A stretch of DNA of 64,000 nucleotides from Caryophanales bacterium UBA2289 (lineage in GTDB: Bacteria; Bacillota_I; Bacilli_A; Izemoplasmatales; Hujiaoplasmataceae), in the NCBI GenBank assembly GCA_002345505.1, contig DDWJ01000032.1, positions 58,534 through 122,533 of the forward strand. Reading direction: 5' to 3'. This document shows positions 9,232 through 18,003 of the stretch, piece by piece. Position numbers and translations under genes: made by a program. The number at the start of each line of letters is the position of its first letter. The stretch's first letter is position 1. Under the pieces are notes generated by a model. It ran no database searches. It had not been told where the DNA came from and was given only the letters and a program-made list of their open reading frames with translations.

Positions 9232-10531
9232 CTTTTCCTCCTTCATTAATTCTTGTCCAAAGTCTTTTTGCTTGAATAATACCTTCTTTTTTATCCAAAG
9301 AATAATCTTCGAATTCGTTATAATCCTTAAATTTAATCTTTCCTCTAGCGATAACCCAATTTGGTCTCAAACCGGGGAACACTCCGTAAAACAAATGAGA
9401 AAAGATGTTAAATTCATCGACTGGCGTCAAATTGTTAAAATCTATAACTAACAAATCGGCTTCACAGTCTTTTTCGATTATTCCCAGTTTTGTTCCTAAA
9501 AGACTATTAGCATAATCATAAGTGTTTCTGATGATTTTCTTTAAATCAGAAAAAGAAAAACCAATTGGTGAAGATTCTTTTAAATGACTTAAATAAAAAA
9601 TATTCATATACTCAACAGCCTGAGAAGGAATTAATCCATCATTACCACTTATAACTCTAATACCTTTATCTAAAAATCTTTTAATTTGCGATATGCCAAC
9701 GGCATTATTCAAATTAGAAGTTACGTTTACGGCAATTGTAGAATCATATTTTTTTATAATATCCATTTCTTCTTCATTAATATGTGTACAATGTACTAAA
9801 ATGCTTCTTTCGTTCAAAAGATTGAATTTCTCTAGTCTTTGAACCACTCTCATTCCATACTTTTCTAAGCACTCATCTTCATCCATTACACTCTCTGCAA
9901 CATGGATGTGAATACCTTTGTCACCCAAAACCTTACTTATCTTCGCTAGACTTTTATCACTCAAGGAAAGTGATGCATGCATTCCAAACAAAGAGTTTGC
10001 TAAAAATTTTTCTTTAAGGTTAAAACCAGCTATATTTTCTTTAATTGCTTCATCAACATCAAATCTATCGCTAGTCTCAAAAGCAGTTACACATCTTAAT
10101 CCCAATCGATTAACTAGAGCGCTCTTAACTAATTTTAAACTTCCGCTTATCTCGCCACTAGCATGATGATCGATAAGGGTTGTGGTTCCAAAACTCATTT
10201 GATTAAGTCCGCCGATAAGACTAGAGTAATAAATCAAATCCTTATCAAGAAAATGATCTACTTTCCACCATAATTGCTTTAAAATATCGACAAAATTATT
10301 TGGATTAAAATCAAAGCTCATTCCCCTTGCAAAGGTCGAATATAAATGAGTGTGTCCACAAACAAAACCCGGAATTACGAGCTTACCCATAAGATCAAAC
10401 TCTTCATATCCCTTATTTAAATAATCACTCATTTTTCCTTTGTCAATTATCTTATCTGAGAATACGATATAACCGTTTTCTTCATAATTGTCATAATCAT
10501 ATATTCTAACATTCAGCAAAGCATAAGCCAT
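9212..10531 (-). CDS. ssnA: SsnA-type aminohydrolase
   Basis: This 439-residue protein is an amidohydrolase-superfamily member of the chlorohydrolase/SsnA group. Motifs are VCGHTHLYS (metal HxH), LIDHHASG, FGMHASLSLS, IHVAES, LVHCTHINEEE and SGNDGL. SsnA is a marker of the conserved purine (uric acid) catabolic cluster and is thought to deaminate a ring-derived intermediate. The exact reaction is not shown by sequence. TTG 10537 is in frame, but GGAGG with 7-nt spacing points to ATG 10531 (MAYALLNVRIYDY). It overlaps the Fe-S flavoprotein gene by 20 nt. Confidence 0.85.
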   Translation of the reverse strand: MAYALLNVRIYDYDNYEENGYIVFSDKIIDKGKMSDYLNKGYEEFDLMGKLVIPGFVCGHTHLYSTFARGMSFDFNPNNFVDILKQLWWKVDHFLDKDLIYYSSLIGGLNQMSFGTTTLIDHHASGEISGSLKLVKSALVNRLGLRCVTAFETSDRFDVDEAIKENIAGFNLKEKFLANSLFGMHASLSLSDKSLAKISKVLGDKGIHIHVAESVMDEDECLEKYGMRVVQRLEKFNLLNERSILVHCTHINEEEMDIIKKYDSTIAVNVTSNLNNAVGISQIKRFLDKGIRVISGNDGLIPSQAVEYMNIFYLSHLKESSPIGFSFSDLKKIIRNTYDYANSLLGTKLGIIEKDCEADLLVIDFNNLTPVDEFNIFSHLFYGVFPGLRPNWVIARGKIKFKDYNEFEDYSLDKKEGIIQAKRLWTRINEGGKDVKFKY

Positions 10532-10546
10532 AAACAATCCTCCAAA

Positions 10547-11836
10547 TTATATTTTAATACCAATTCCACCGATAAACTCTGAATTCCTAATAATATATTC
10601 ACCACGATTCATACAATAAGTAACTTGTCCTGATCTTTTAAAGTTTTCATAAATATTATAATCGGTTGTATTATGAGCCTCGTAAATAAAATTATCAAAA
10701 ACTTCATAAATAAACAAACTCGCAATATTGCCTTCTTTGATTTCGCCTCGATTGCTTAAGTTAGGATAAAGACCAGCAATATTCTTACTCATCTTAGCAA
10801 TTGCTTTGTCTTTAAACAATTCATACATTACATCAAAAGAAAACTCTATCCCCCCAATTCCTAAAGGTATATCTTTCAAGAATTGCTTTTCTTTATCAAT
10901 TTTATTGAAACTACAATGATCAGTTCCAATCGTATAAACATCTTTAAAATTCTCCTTCAAAAGCGTTCTTTCTTTTCTCGTCCTTAAAGGCGGTGCTAAA
11001 GTATATAAATACCCATCACACCTCTCTAAAAAGTCATTAGTGAAAAGAAAATAATGCGGACAACTTTCTATAAAGAAACGTTTATTGATTAAATCAGGAA
11101 AATCCTTTTTTAATCTATCTAGTGTATTCCCGCTGCTTAAATGAACCATATATAAGTAACCACCATATTTTTCAACATAAGAAGCTAGCTTTAAAGCTTC
11201 TTTTGTTTCTGATAAGGTAGGTCTTGATTTTAGTAAACAATTAAATTTAAAATTAGGATTTAAATCAATCAAGCCATCATTTTCAATATGAGCTAATAAC
11301 AAAAACTTGTATTTTTCTGATAACTTTAACAACTCAATGATTGCATCATCATCAGTTCTTCGGCCACTATCTGAATAAGTAGTGAAAAGTTTCAACGAAT
11401 TAATTCCTAGTTCTTTCATCTTTAGCACAAATTCTTCTAAATCACACCGAGGATTTTTAATTGTCGCATGAAAGAAATAATCTATGAACGAGCCTTCAGC
11501 CTCTTTTAATCTTCTTCGATACGCCGATTCTAAATCTTCAACATTATCTACTGGATCTAAAAAATCAATCACGGTAGTAACACCACCAAAAGCAGCTGCT
11601 TTGGTGCCAGAGATAAATTTATCTCTTGACCTAATATTACCCAAATCTAAATCAAAATGAACGTGAGGGTCAATTAAACCGGGCAAAACAAGACTGCTTT
11701 GAACGTCCAAAGTCTCTTTGGCATATAAATAGTCTTCCGCTATTTTGACAATTTTATCTTGATTGATATAGATATTACATTTCTTAAACTTACCATCAAT
11801 ATAAACTCTTCCATTGGTAATTCTTTTGTCATACAT
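10547..11836 (-). CDS. hyuA: Hydantoinase/dihydropyrimidinase (HyuA-like cyclic amidohydrolase)
   Basis: This 429-residue cyclic amidohydrolase opens lactam or hydantoin rings. PGLIDPHVHFD gives the metal His pair. The carboxylated metal-bridging Lys is in SLKLFTTY (about K149), followed by LLAHIEND, YMVHLSSG and the metal Asp of TIGTDH. It is somewhat shorter than typical D-hydantoinases (about 460). GTG 11848 is in frame but nearly touches AAAGGAG. ATG 11836 (MYDKRITNGR) is preferred. HyuA homologues are standard members of the purine/uric-acid clusters, probably opening the five-membered ring of an intermediate. Allantoinase is an alternative assignment. Confidence 0.85.
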   Translation of the reverse strand: MYDKRITNGRVYIDGKFKKCNIYINQDKIVKIAEDYLYAKETLDVQSSLVLPGLIDPHVHFDLDLGNIRSRDKFISGTKAAAFGGVTTVIDFLDPVDNVEDLESAYRRRLKEAEGSFIDYFFHATIKNPRCDLEEFVLKMKELGINSLKLFTTYSDSGRRTDDDAIIELLKLSEKYKFLLLAHIENDGLIDLNPNFKFNCLLKSRPTLSETKEALKLASYVEKYGGYLYMVHLSSGNTLDRLKKDFPDLINKRFFIESCPHYFLFTNDFLERCDGYLYTLAPPLRTRKERTLLKENFKDVYTIGTDHCSFNKIDKEKQFLKDIPLGIGGIEFSFDVMYELFKDKAIAKMSKNIAGLYPNLSNRGEIKEGNIASLFIYEVFDNFIYEAHNTTDYNIYENFKRSGQVTYCMNRGEYIIRNSEFIGGIGIKI

Positions 11837-11858
11837 AGCTAGCCTCACACTCCTTTTT

Positions 11859-12326
11859 TTAAATTATTTCAAATTCATCAAAACCATATCTTTCACATAC
11901 TTTATCTATAAGATCACTTCTAACAACTAAACATAAGTCAATCTTAGCTTTAACAAGTTTTTTTAAAATCCTATCAAAGCCTTGACTATTTAATTCTAAG
12001 ATACCAATTTCATCCAAATAAACCGGGTTAACATTATTTTTGATAAAATTATCGATTATATTTTCTAAATATAAAAAAGCATCTTCATAAAAACAATATG
12101 GACCCAGTTTATACAAAACACTTTTTTTCTCATCCCAAAATATGTCTCTAATAACAAAAGAAATTTCTTTTCCACTACTAAGTCTTTGCAAATTATAACC
12201 ATAAACCAAAGAATCCTTCATTATCTTTCGAGAAATGAAGCCGTCCCCAATGGGGTTTTGTTTAAAATAGTTCATTAATCTAGTAGATTTATAAGAGTTT
12301 ATACTACCAGTAACGATCTTCACCAT
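11859..12326 (-). CDS. Small P-loop NTPase (NTPase_1/THEP1-like)
   Basis: This 155-residue protein resembles nucleoside-triphosphatases of the THEP1 group. The N-terminal phosphate-binding loop reads GSINSYKST, where the usual last Gly before Lys is replaced by Tyr. A Walker B-like VYLDEIGILEL follows at about 103-113. Its start overlaps the XdhC-type maturation gene by 23 nt, which argues for coupled translation and a role in Mo-enzyme maturation or purine nucleotide handling. The altered loop makes nucleotide hydrolysis uncertain. The function is inferred from fold and neighbours. Confidence 0.6.
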   Translation of the reverse strand: MVKIVTGSINSYKSTRLMNYFKQNPIGDGFISRKIMKDSLVYGYNLQRLSSGKEISFVIRDIFWDEKKSVLYKLGPYCFYEDAFLYLENIIDNFIKNNVNPVYLDEIGILELNSQGFDRILKKLVKAKIDLCLVVRSDLIDKVCERYGFDEFEII

Positions 12327-13137
12327 CTAAGATCTCCCGCATATGTTTATGACCTTCTTTATTATTGATAATAGTTAAAATCTCGGCACTGATTGATATA
12401 GCGATTTCCTCTGGGGTCATTCCGCCAGTATCAAGACCAATTGGTGAATAGAAAAAACTTAAATCAATGTCTTTTCCAAAACTTTCATAAGTTGATTTTA
12501 AATAACCCCTAATCTTATCTGGAGAACATAACATACCTAAATACTTCGGTTTAATTTTTTTCTCGAGAATTCTGTTTATAACATGATAATCATACTTATG
12601 GCTTGGGGTACAAACAATAATAAAACTATCATCTTTGATTACATCTTGGTCAATAAAATCGACAAATCCTTGGTTAACTAAAAGATCAGCACCGACAAAC
12701 TTACTGATAACTTCTGTTCTCTCATCAATTACTGTCACATGAAAATTCATTGTTTTCAGTACATTTACAAGCGCTTGGCCAACATGACCAGCACCGAAAA
12801 CATAAATTGAAGCATTGGGACCGATATACTCATAAAACAAAGTGATAACACCTCCACAAACCATTGGTAAAGTAGTGGACTCAGGCATTACTTTACCTTC
12901 GTCCAACACATATGTTTCCAGCAAACTTTTTCTTTCCTTAACAAGTAGCTTTGCTTTATTTACCGCGTAATACTCAATTGCTCCACCGCCGACTGTACCG
13001 TAAGTTACTCCGCTCTCAAGAACAATCATTTTCTTGCCAACTTCGACTGGACCGGCTCCTTCTTTCTTAACGGCAGTTATTGCTATCATCGCGATATTTT
13101 TGCTTTTGTACTCATTAATCAGTTTATAGATGTCCAA
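12304..13137 (-). CDS. XdhC/CoxI-family molybdenum cofactor maturation protein
   Basis: This 277-residue protein has an N-terminal XdhC_CoxI domain (AMIAITAVKKEGAGP, YGTVGGGAIE, MVCGGVITLFYE) and a C-terminal Rossmann-like XdhC_C domain with the nucleotide motif VFGAGHVGQAL. It includes PIGLDTGGMTPEEIAISI near the end. XdhC proteins bind sulphurated molybdopterin and insert it into xanthine dehydrogenase. They are not enzyme subunits. The start is TTG 13137 behind AGGTGATG. It serves the two hydroxylases encoded on either side. The related YqeB proteins of selenium-dependent hydroxylases are an alternative subfamily. Confidence 0.88.
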   Translation of the reverse strand: MDIYKLINEYKSKNIAMIAITAVKKEGAGPVEVGKKMIVLESGVTYGTVGGGAIEYYAVNKAKLLVKERKSLLETYVLDEGKVMPESTTLPMVCGGVITLFYEYIGPNASIYVFGAGHVGQALVNVLKTMNFHVTVIDERTEVISKFVGADLLVNQGFVDFIDQDVIKDDSFIIVCTPSHKYDYHVINRILEKKIKPKYLGMLCSPDKIRGYLKSTYESFGKDIDLSFFYSPIGLDTGGMTPEEIAISISAEILTIINNKEGHKHMREILDGEDRYW

Positions 13138-13147
13138 GCTTCATCAC

Positions 13148-13780
13148 CTAAAACTTAACTAACGTTAAAACAATAGCTACAACTAAAACTGCAGTTGAAA
13201 TAATTGGATTAATTTTGTTTCGATCAAATTTAGCCAATGCTTTTAATGGGTTAGTCGCAAATATCAATCCTAAGGCAAACGCACCAGATATTAATCCTTC
13301 AGTTACAACAAAGGACCAAGCCGGTTCAAAAGCTCTTATTCTAAAATCTAAGAAATCAGTTACTAAGTAATTAACGCCGTAATACCCAATCATAACTAAA
13401 CGCCAAGCAATACTAACAAAGACTATTGAAGTAATCTTTACTGATAATTTCTTAGAATCAAACAAAGGAATAACCGCAAAAACCAATAAAGTTTGGATAG
13501 CCATTGCTATCATCGGATTGATTGTTTTTGCAGGGAAAAGGAAAGGCAAGAACAGATTAGTTCCTTTAATTAAAATTGCTACTAATCCAACAAAGAAAAT
13601 TGCTTTTCTTGATCCAATTGACTTATAAGCATGATAAAGGATAAACATTACAATCGGAAACATAATACTGCCAGCGATTAATGCCGGTAATAAATGTAAT
13701 GCGTAACCAATAGTCGCTTCAATTAGACCCCATACAGCTCCAAAAAATACAATCTTGGATATTTTATCTAAATTTTTCAT
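13148..13780 (-). CDS. Polytopic membrane protein of the purine operon, unknown function
   Basis: This 210-residue, very hydrophobic protein has six to seven predicted membrane segments (around 8-30, 33-52, 60-82, 88-108, 113-135, 155-175 and 188-208). I do not recognise a family with certainty. The size and layout recall S components of ECF transporters, and no other purine uptake gene is visible in the operon, so a substrate-uptake role is possible. The ATG at 13780 has an AGGAGA ribosome site and starts 6 nt after the Mo subunit of set 2. It is therefore firmly inside the operon. Confidence 0.7.
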   Translation of the reverse strand: MKNLDKISKIVFFGAVWGLIEATIGYALHLLPALIAGSIMFPIVMFILYHAYKSIGSRKAIFFVGLVAILIKGTNLFLPFLFPAKTINPMIAMAIQTLLVFAVIPLFDSKKLSVKITSIVFVSIAWRLVMIGYYGVNYLVTDFLDFRIRAFEPAWSFVVTEGLISGAFALGLIFATNPLKALAKFDRNKINPIISTAVLVVAIVLTLVKF

Positions 13781-13786
13781 AAATTT

Positions 13787-16087
13787 TTATCTCCTAATCT
13801 CTCTAAATATTTTTTCTGAAGTAATTGGTAAACTCGTAATTCTTACCCCTAAAGCATTAAACACTGCGTTAGCTAAAGCTGCTGGAGGTGTATCTATTCC
13901 AATCTCACCTACTGATTTAGCTCCAAAAGGACCACTTTCCTCATAACTATCTACGAAAACTGTCGTCAGTTTTTTAATGTCTAATCTTGTTGGGATTTTA
14001 TAATTTAATAAATCATTAGTGATTAACTTACCGTTCTTAGCATACTTGACGTCTTCAAAGTGAGCCATGCCTAATCCTTGTACAATCGCGCCGTCTACTT
14101 GGCCCTTCGCAAGCATCGGATTAATTGTCGTTCCACAATCTACAACCGATACATAATGCAAAATATCAATTTCAAAGGTTTCTTTATCAATCTCAATTTC
14201 CACAAAACCAGCCATAAAAGGCGGTGGTGACTTATGACCTACGTAACTACTTGTTACTTGAAGTTGTTTTTGTTCATGAGAATAAGTGATTTGATTGGAT
14301 AAATCAACTAAACTAATCATCTTGTCACTTTCTTCATCCCAGAATTCTTTCCCGTCAAAATTAACTCTTTCAACATCAATACTCAATATTCTCGCTGCTT
14401 CAATAATCATTTGATTCTTTAATTCCTTAGCTGCCTTTAAAACGGCATTACCACTCACATATGTAGTACTAGATGCATAAGCACCAACATCAAACGGAGT
14501 TAAATCCGTATCAGAAGAATAAATTACAACTTTTTCAACTTCTGTCATTAATTCCTCTGCGGCTATTTGTGTTAAAACAGTATCACTACCTTGTCCAATC
14601 TCAGTAGCTCCCACCATTAAATTGTAAAAGCCATCATCATTCAACTTTATTGTTGCGCTACCCATATCGATGTAAGGAATTCCACTTCCCTGCATTGCTA
14701 TAGCCATGCCTACTGATTTTATCTTATCTTTTGTTTCTACTCTTGGATACTTTTCTTTCCAACCAATTAAATCCATTCCTTTATCGACACATTCATCAAG
14801 TTTACATGATTCCATAATCATTGCCGTACCAGCAGTTCCTTCACCCATAATTTCAAAAATTGGTGAAGTTTCTTTTTCTTTCATCATGTTTTTCTTACGG
14901 AAATCAATTGGATTTACATTCATTTTCTGACACAATATATCTACTGCAGACTCTAAAGCAAAATTACCCTGAATAGCTCCATATCCTCTAAAAGCTCCTG
15001 CAGGAGTGTGATTGGTATAAACAATATCACCAACAAATCTGACGGCTTCAACTTTATTATAAAGCGGTAAAACCTTTGATCCAGTAACCATAAAAACTGT
15101 TAAAGCATGTTCGCCGTAAGCTCCGGTATCGGATAAAGCTTCACAATTTATAGCTTTTAAAACACCATTCTTATCAGCACCTAAAGTCATCTCTAATCGC
15201 ATTGGATGACGAGAATATGATGATTCAAAAACCTCTTTTCTTGTGTAAATCATTTTTGCACTTTTACCAGTTTTATAGGTTACATAAGCAACAAGCATTT
15301 CGCCATGAATTGCCTGTTTTCCGCCAAATCCCCCACCAACTCTCGGTTTGATTACTCTAATTTTCGACAAAGGAATTTCTAATCCTTGAGAAATAATTCT
15401 TCTAACATGGAAAGGAGTTTGTGTAGCCGAATAGATAATTATTCGGTTTTGATAATCCATTCTAGCATTAACTGTATGAGGCTCAAGCATTACATGAGCT
15501 TGGGCTTGTGTATAGAATGTTTCTTTAATAACATAATCACAGCTTTCAAGAGTCTTTTTAACATCCCCTATTTCCATACCATAACTAGCTGCAATATTTC
15601 TTTTTGGTTTAAACCCGATATCAAACATCTCATGAATTTCTTCTTCAGGATGAATTAAAATCTCATTATCTTTAGCGTTTTCAAAATCAAGTACTGGTTC
15701 TAAAACTTCATACTCAACCTTGATTAATCCCAAAGCTTTTTCAACAACTGTTTCATTAATACCAACAACTGCTAAAACTTCATCGCCAATATACCTTACA
15801 TATTCATCTAAAACAAACTTATCATGAGGAGAAGGTTCAGGATAACCTTGACCAGCCCTTGTAAAAGGAATACGCTTAAAATCTTTATGAGTTAATACCA
15901 TTTCAATTCCCTCTAAATTCCTCGCAACAGAATCGTCAATAGAAACAATTCTAGCGAAAGGATGAGGTGATCTTAATACTTTAACTATAAGCGAATCTTT
16001 TTCTGCATAATCGTCAGTATAAGCTTTTCTACCCTTCATTATTCCCAAGCCATCAATTGACTTTGTTTTATTATTAACTACTTTCAT
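13787..16087 (-). CDS. Xanthine dehydrogenase-type molybdenum subunit (set 2)
   Basis: This 766-residue molybdopterin-binding subunit has the N-terminal Ald_Xan_dh_C (a/b hammerhead) domain followed by the Mo-binding domains. Motifs are QAHVMLEPHT (pocket Glu), VGGGFGGKQ, PAGAFRGYGAIQ, GATEIGQGSDT and GAKSVGEIGI with the catalytic Glu. The length is typical of separate Mo subunits. It begins at ATG 16087 in an ATGA overlap with the 2Fe-2S gene. Together with the two preceding genes it forms a second complete hydroxylase in the operon, likely hypoxanthine/xanthine dehydrogenase. Confidence 0.92.
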   Translation of the reverse strand: MKVVNNKTKSIDGLGIMKGRKAYTDDYAEKDSLIVKVLRSPHPFARIVSIDDSVARNLEGIEMVLTHKDFKRIPFTRAGQGYPEPSPHDKFVLDEYVRYIGDEVLAVVGINETVVEKALGLIKVEYEVLEPVLDFENAKDNEILIHPEEEIHEMFDIGFKPKRNIAASYGMEIGDVKKTLESCDYVIKETFYTQAQAHVMLEPHTVNARMDYQNRIIIYSATQTPFHVRRIISQGLEIPLSKIRVIKPRVGGGFGGKQAIHGEMLVAYVTYKTGKSAKMIYTRKEVFESSYSRHPMRLEMTLGADKNGVLKAINCEALSDTGAYGEHALTVFMVTGSKVLPLYNKVEAVRFVGDIVYTNHTPAGAFRGYGAIQGNFALESAVDILCQKMNVNPIDFRKKNMMKEKETSPIFEIMGEGTAGTAMIMESCKLDECVDKGMDLIGWKEKYPRVETKDKIKSVGMAIAMQGSGIPYIDMGSATIKLNDDGFYNLMVGATEIGQGSDTVLTQIAAEELMTEVEKVVIYSSDTDLTPFDVGAYASSTTYVSGNAVLKAAKELKNQMIIEAARILSIDVERVNFDGKEFWDEESDKMISLVDLSNQITYSHEQKQLQVTSSYVGHKSPPPFMAGFVEIEIDKETFEIDILHYVSVVDCGTTINPMLAKGQVDGAIVQGLGMAHFEDVKYAKNGKLITNDLLNYKIPTRLDIKKLTTVFVDSYEESGPFGAKSVGEIGIDTPPAALANAVFNALGVRITSLPITSEKIFREIRR

Positions 16088-16536
16088 GATTCATCACCTA
16101 AATATCTTTTTATCGCTTCATGTTGAGCAACATATCCAGTACATCGGCACAAATTACCAACCAAATAACTTTTAATATCTTCATCACCGGCATTTTTGTT
16201 TTCTCTTTTTAAAGCATAAACAGTCAAAGCCATTGAAGGATTACAATATCCACATTGATCAGCTCCTAACTCACCAAAGTAATGAGCAAGTTTCTCTGCT
16301 TCTTTTTCGATACCTTCAACTGTGGTGATATCTCTATTTTCGCATCTAATTGCCAAAACAGAACACGAAGGAACTGGCTTTCCATCTAGAAGAACAGTAC
16401 AAACACCACAGCTTGTATTATCACAGCCTCTTCTCACACTATGATAATCATATCTTCGTAAAACGTCCAAGAGATATTCATTAGGCTCAACTAAAAATGT
16501 TCTCTTCTGCTTATTTATAGTTAAATCAATTTTCAT
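16084..16536 (-). CDS. Xanthine dehydrogenase [2Fe-2S] subunit (set 2)
   Basis: This 150-residue electron-transfer subunit has a ferredoxin-like domain (GCDNTSCGVCTVLLDG) and a helical domain with QCGYCNPSM and GNLCRCTGY. All cluster cysteines are retained. The usual CTPG of the first C-terminal motif is CNPS here, a small departure from set 1. ATGA overlaps join it to both the FAD-subunit gene upstream and the Mo-subunit gene downstream. Confidence 0.93.
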   Translation of the reverse strand: MKIDLTINKQKRTFLVEPNEYLLDVLRRYDYHSVRRGCDNTSCGVCTVLLDGKPVPSCSVLAIRCENRDITTVEGIEKEAEKLAHYFGELGADQCGYCNPSMALTVYALKRENKNAGDEDIKSYLVGNLCRCTGYVAQHEAIKRYLGDES

Positions 16537-17324
16537 TTTATCACCTCACGAATTCCTCTCTTCAAATATGTTTTCATCAACAATTCTCGGTACTCTTTAG
16601 AACCTCTTGAATTGTCTCCTAGTTTAACTTCTTCCAATGAAATTTTTACTACCTCATCTAAATTAGCCTCATCAAGTTTTTTAAAACCATTTAAATACTC
16701 TTCGGTTCTTTTAGCTAACACAGCTATATTAGGTCTTGATCCAATTGCGATTTTGAATCTTTCATTATAAACAATCGCTAAATTCAAAATACTAAAATCA
16801 AGATGGGTAGTCGCAACCTTTTTAAAATAACCTTTTGCGGTTTGTTTCTTAAGTCTTATCGAAAGCAAAATGTCTTTCGGTATCTTCGGCATATTGATAA
16901 AATCTTCAACGCTTATGACGCCACTATTATAAAAAATAAGTTCTGCATCCAATACCATTAGTACACCTAGAAGATCAGAAAAAGCAAATTTACCCATGAC
17001 ACTACCACCAATTGTGGCGATATTCCTGATAGAAACACCCATAATATTGCCAATAGCTTTACTAATAATTCCACCAGCAAGATCATTTAATCCTTTATTA
17101 ATCTCTAAATCTCTTAAAGGCGTCATACTACCGATCTCAAAAAAATCATTTTCTTCCTTAATATAATTTAATTTCAAATCATCTAAAGAAATCAGTGTAT
17201 CAACTTTCTTAAGCGAAATCTTAATCCACGCTCCGCCACCAATAATCTTATTGTTTATGTTGCTTAGTAACGCCTCATAAGCTTCTTCAATTGACTTTGG
17301 CTTTAAATATTCCTTAATCTCCAT
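16533..17324 (-). CDS. Xanthine dehydrogenase FAD-binding subunit (set 2)
   Basis: This 263-residue CoxM/XdhB-type protein has the first FAD loop as IIGGGAWI where the consensus is AGGTD, and the second as TIGGSVMGKFAFSD. Both loops are therefore divergent compared with set 1, although the overall fold and the C-terminal RGSKEYRELL segment remain. FAD binding is probable but weaker by sequence. The gene starts 5 nt after mocA and overlaps the next gene by ATGA. Confidence 0.85.
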   Translation of the reverse strand: MEIKEYLKPKSIEEAYEALLSNINNKIIGGGAWIKISLKKVDTLISLDDLKLNYIKEENDFFEIGSMTPLRDLEINKGLNDLAGGIISKAIGNIMGVSIRNIATIGGSVMGKFAFSDLLGVLMVLDAELIFYNSGVISVEDFINMPKIPKDILLSIRLKKQTAKGYFKKVATTHLDFSILNLAIVYNERFKIAIGSRPNIAVLAKRTEEYLNGFKKLDEANLDEVVKISLEEVKLGDNSRGSKEYRELLMKTYLKRGIREVIK

Positions 17325-17329
17325 TTAAA

Positions 17330-17890
17330 TCATTCCTTTCCACTATCATTGTTATTAAACAAATCTTCTACAGTATCAATATCTTTCAGTATCGAATCAC
17401 TATCTACTTCTACAATCTTATATTCATTAAGATTTCTGAAATCCTTTAGATTGTCAACCTCTGTCATAATCAAATCATCCTTCAATTGCTTGCTCATGAA
17501 AATTGGATGACCTAGCCTTTTATTATATGATGGCACTCTAATCAAACCATCACTATCAATCAATTTCTTGTAAACATCATCTGAAATAAAAGGATAGTCA
17601 CCCGGAATGATAAAAAAATCATGCTCAACATGATTAACTCCAGCCTTAACTGAAGAAAACATTCCCTCAGAAAAATCCTTATTTAAAATAATCTTAACAT
17701 AGTCAATACCTTTTAAACATTCACAAATTTCTTGATGGTAATAACCCGTAACCACGATAACATTTTTACAGAATTTGTGCATGCCTTCAATGGCATAAAG
17801 TATTAAAGCTTTGCCATGGTATTTTACACACATTTTGTTTTGTTTAAATCTAGAGGAATATCCTCCCGCCAAAACAATTCCATCGAACAT
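17330..17890 (-). CDS. mocA: MocA/MobA-like molybdenum cofactor nucleotidyltransferase
   Basis: This protein of about 186 residues has the NTP-transferase fold. The N-terminal GIVLAGGYSSRFKQNK is the nucleotide-binding LAGGxSxR motif (the following Met-Gly of canonical proteins is Phe-Lys), and PGDYPFIS is the metal-binding motif. MocA adds CMP to molybdopterin to give the dinucleotide cofactor used by xanthine dehydrogenases, which fits its place as the first gene of the operon. An upstream ATG at 17917 exists, but GGGAG lies 5 nt before ATG 17890 (MFDGIVLAGG), so that start is chosen. It ends with TGA. Confidence 0.85.
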   Translation of the reverse strand: MFDGIVLAGGYSSRFKQNKMCVKYHGKALILYAIEGMHKFCKNVIVVTGYYHQEICECLKGIDYVKIILNKDFSEGMFSSVKAGVNHVEHDFFIIPGDYPFISDDVYKKLIDSDGLIRVPSYNKRLGHPIFMSKQLKDDLIMTEVDNLKDFRNLNEYKIVEVDSDSILKDIDTVEDLFNNNDSGKE

Positions 17891-17955
17891 AAAAACTCCC
17901 TTAAAAAACGCTTTCATAAAAATATAAAAAAAATATTAGTAAAAATTGTTAAAAT

Positions 17956-17964
17956 ATTATAGCA
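17956..17964 (-). promoter_or_regulatory. Extended -10 promoter of the purine operon
   Basis: On the minus strand the sequence TGCTATAAT is a perfect extended -10 element, about 65 nt upstream of the mocA start. No good -35 hexamer is present at 17 nt, which extended -10 promoters tolerate. A direct repeat of CACAGT lies just upstream (17963-17974) and could bind a regulator. The site would drive the whole operon through ygeY, because no terminator is seen within it. Confidence 0.5.
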
Positions 17965-18003
17965 CAGTCACAGTAAAAATACCATAACAAGCCATAAAAC
18001 TTT

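Noticed and set aside
17891..18003. Possible purine riboswitch in the operon leader
   Set aside because: The leader is only about 65-70 nt and lacks the conserved three-way junction sequences of purine riboswitches.
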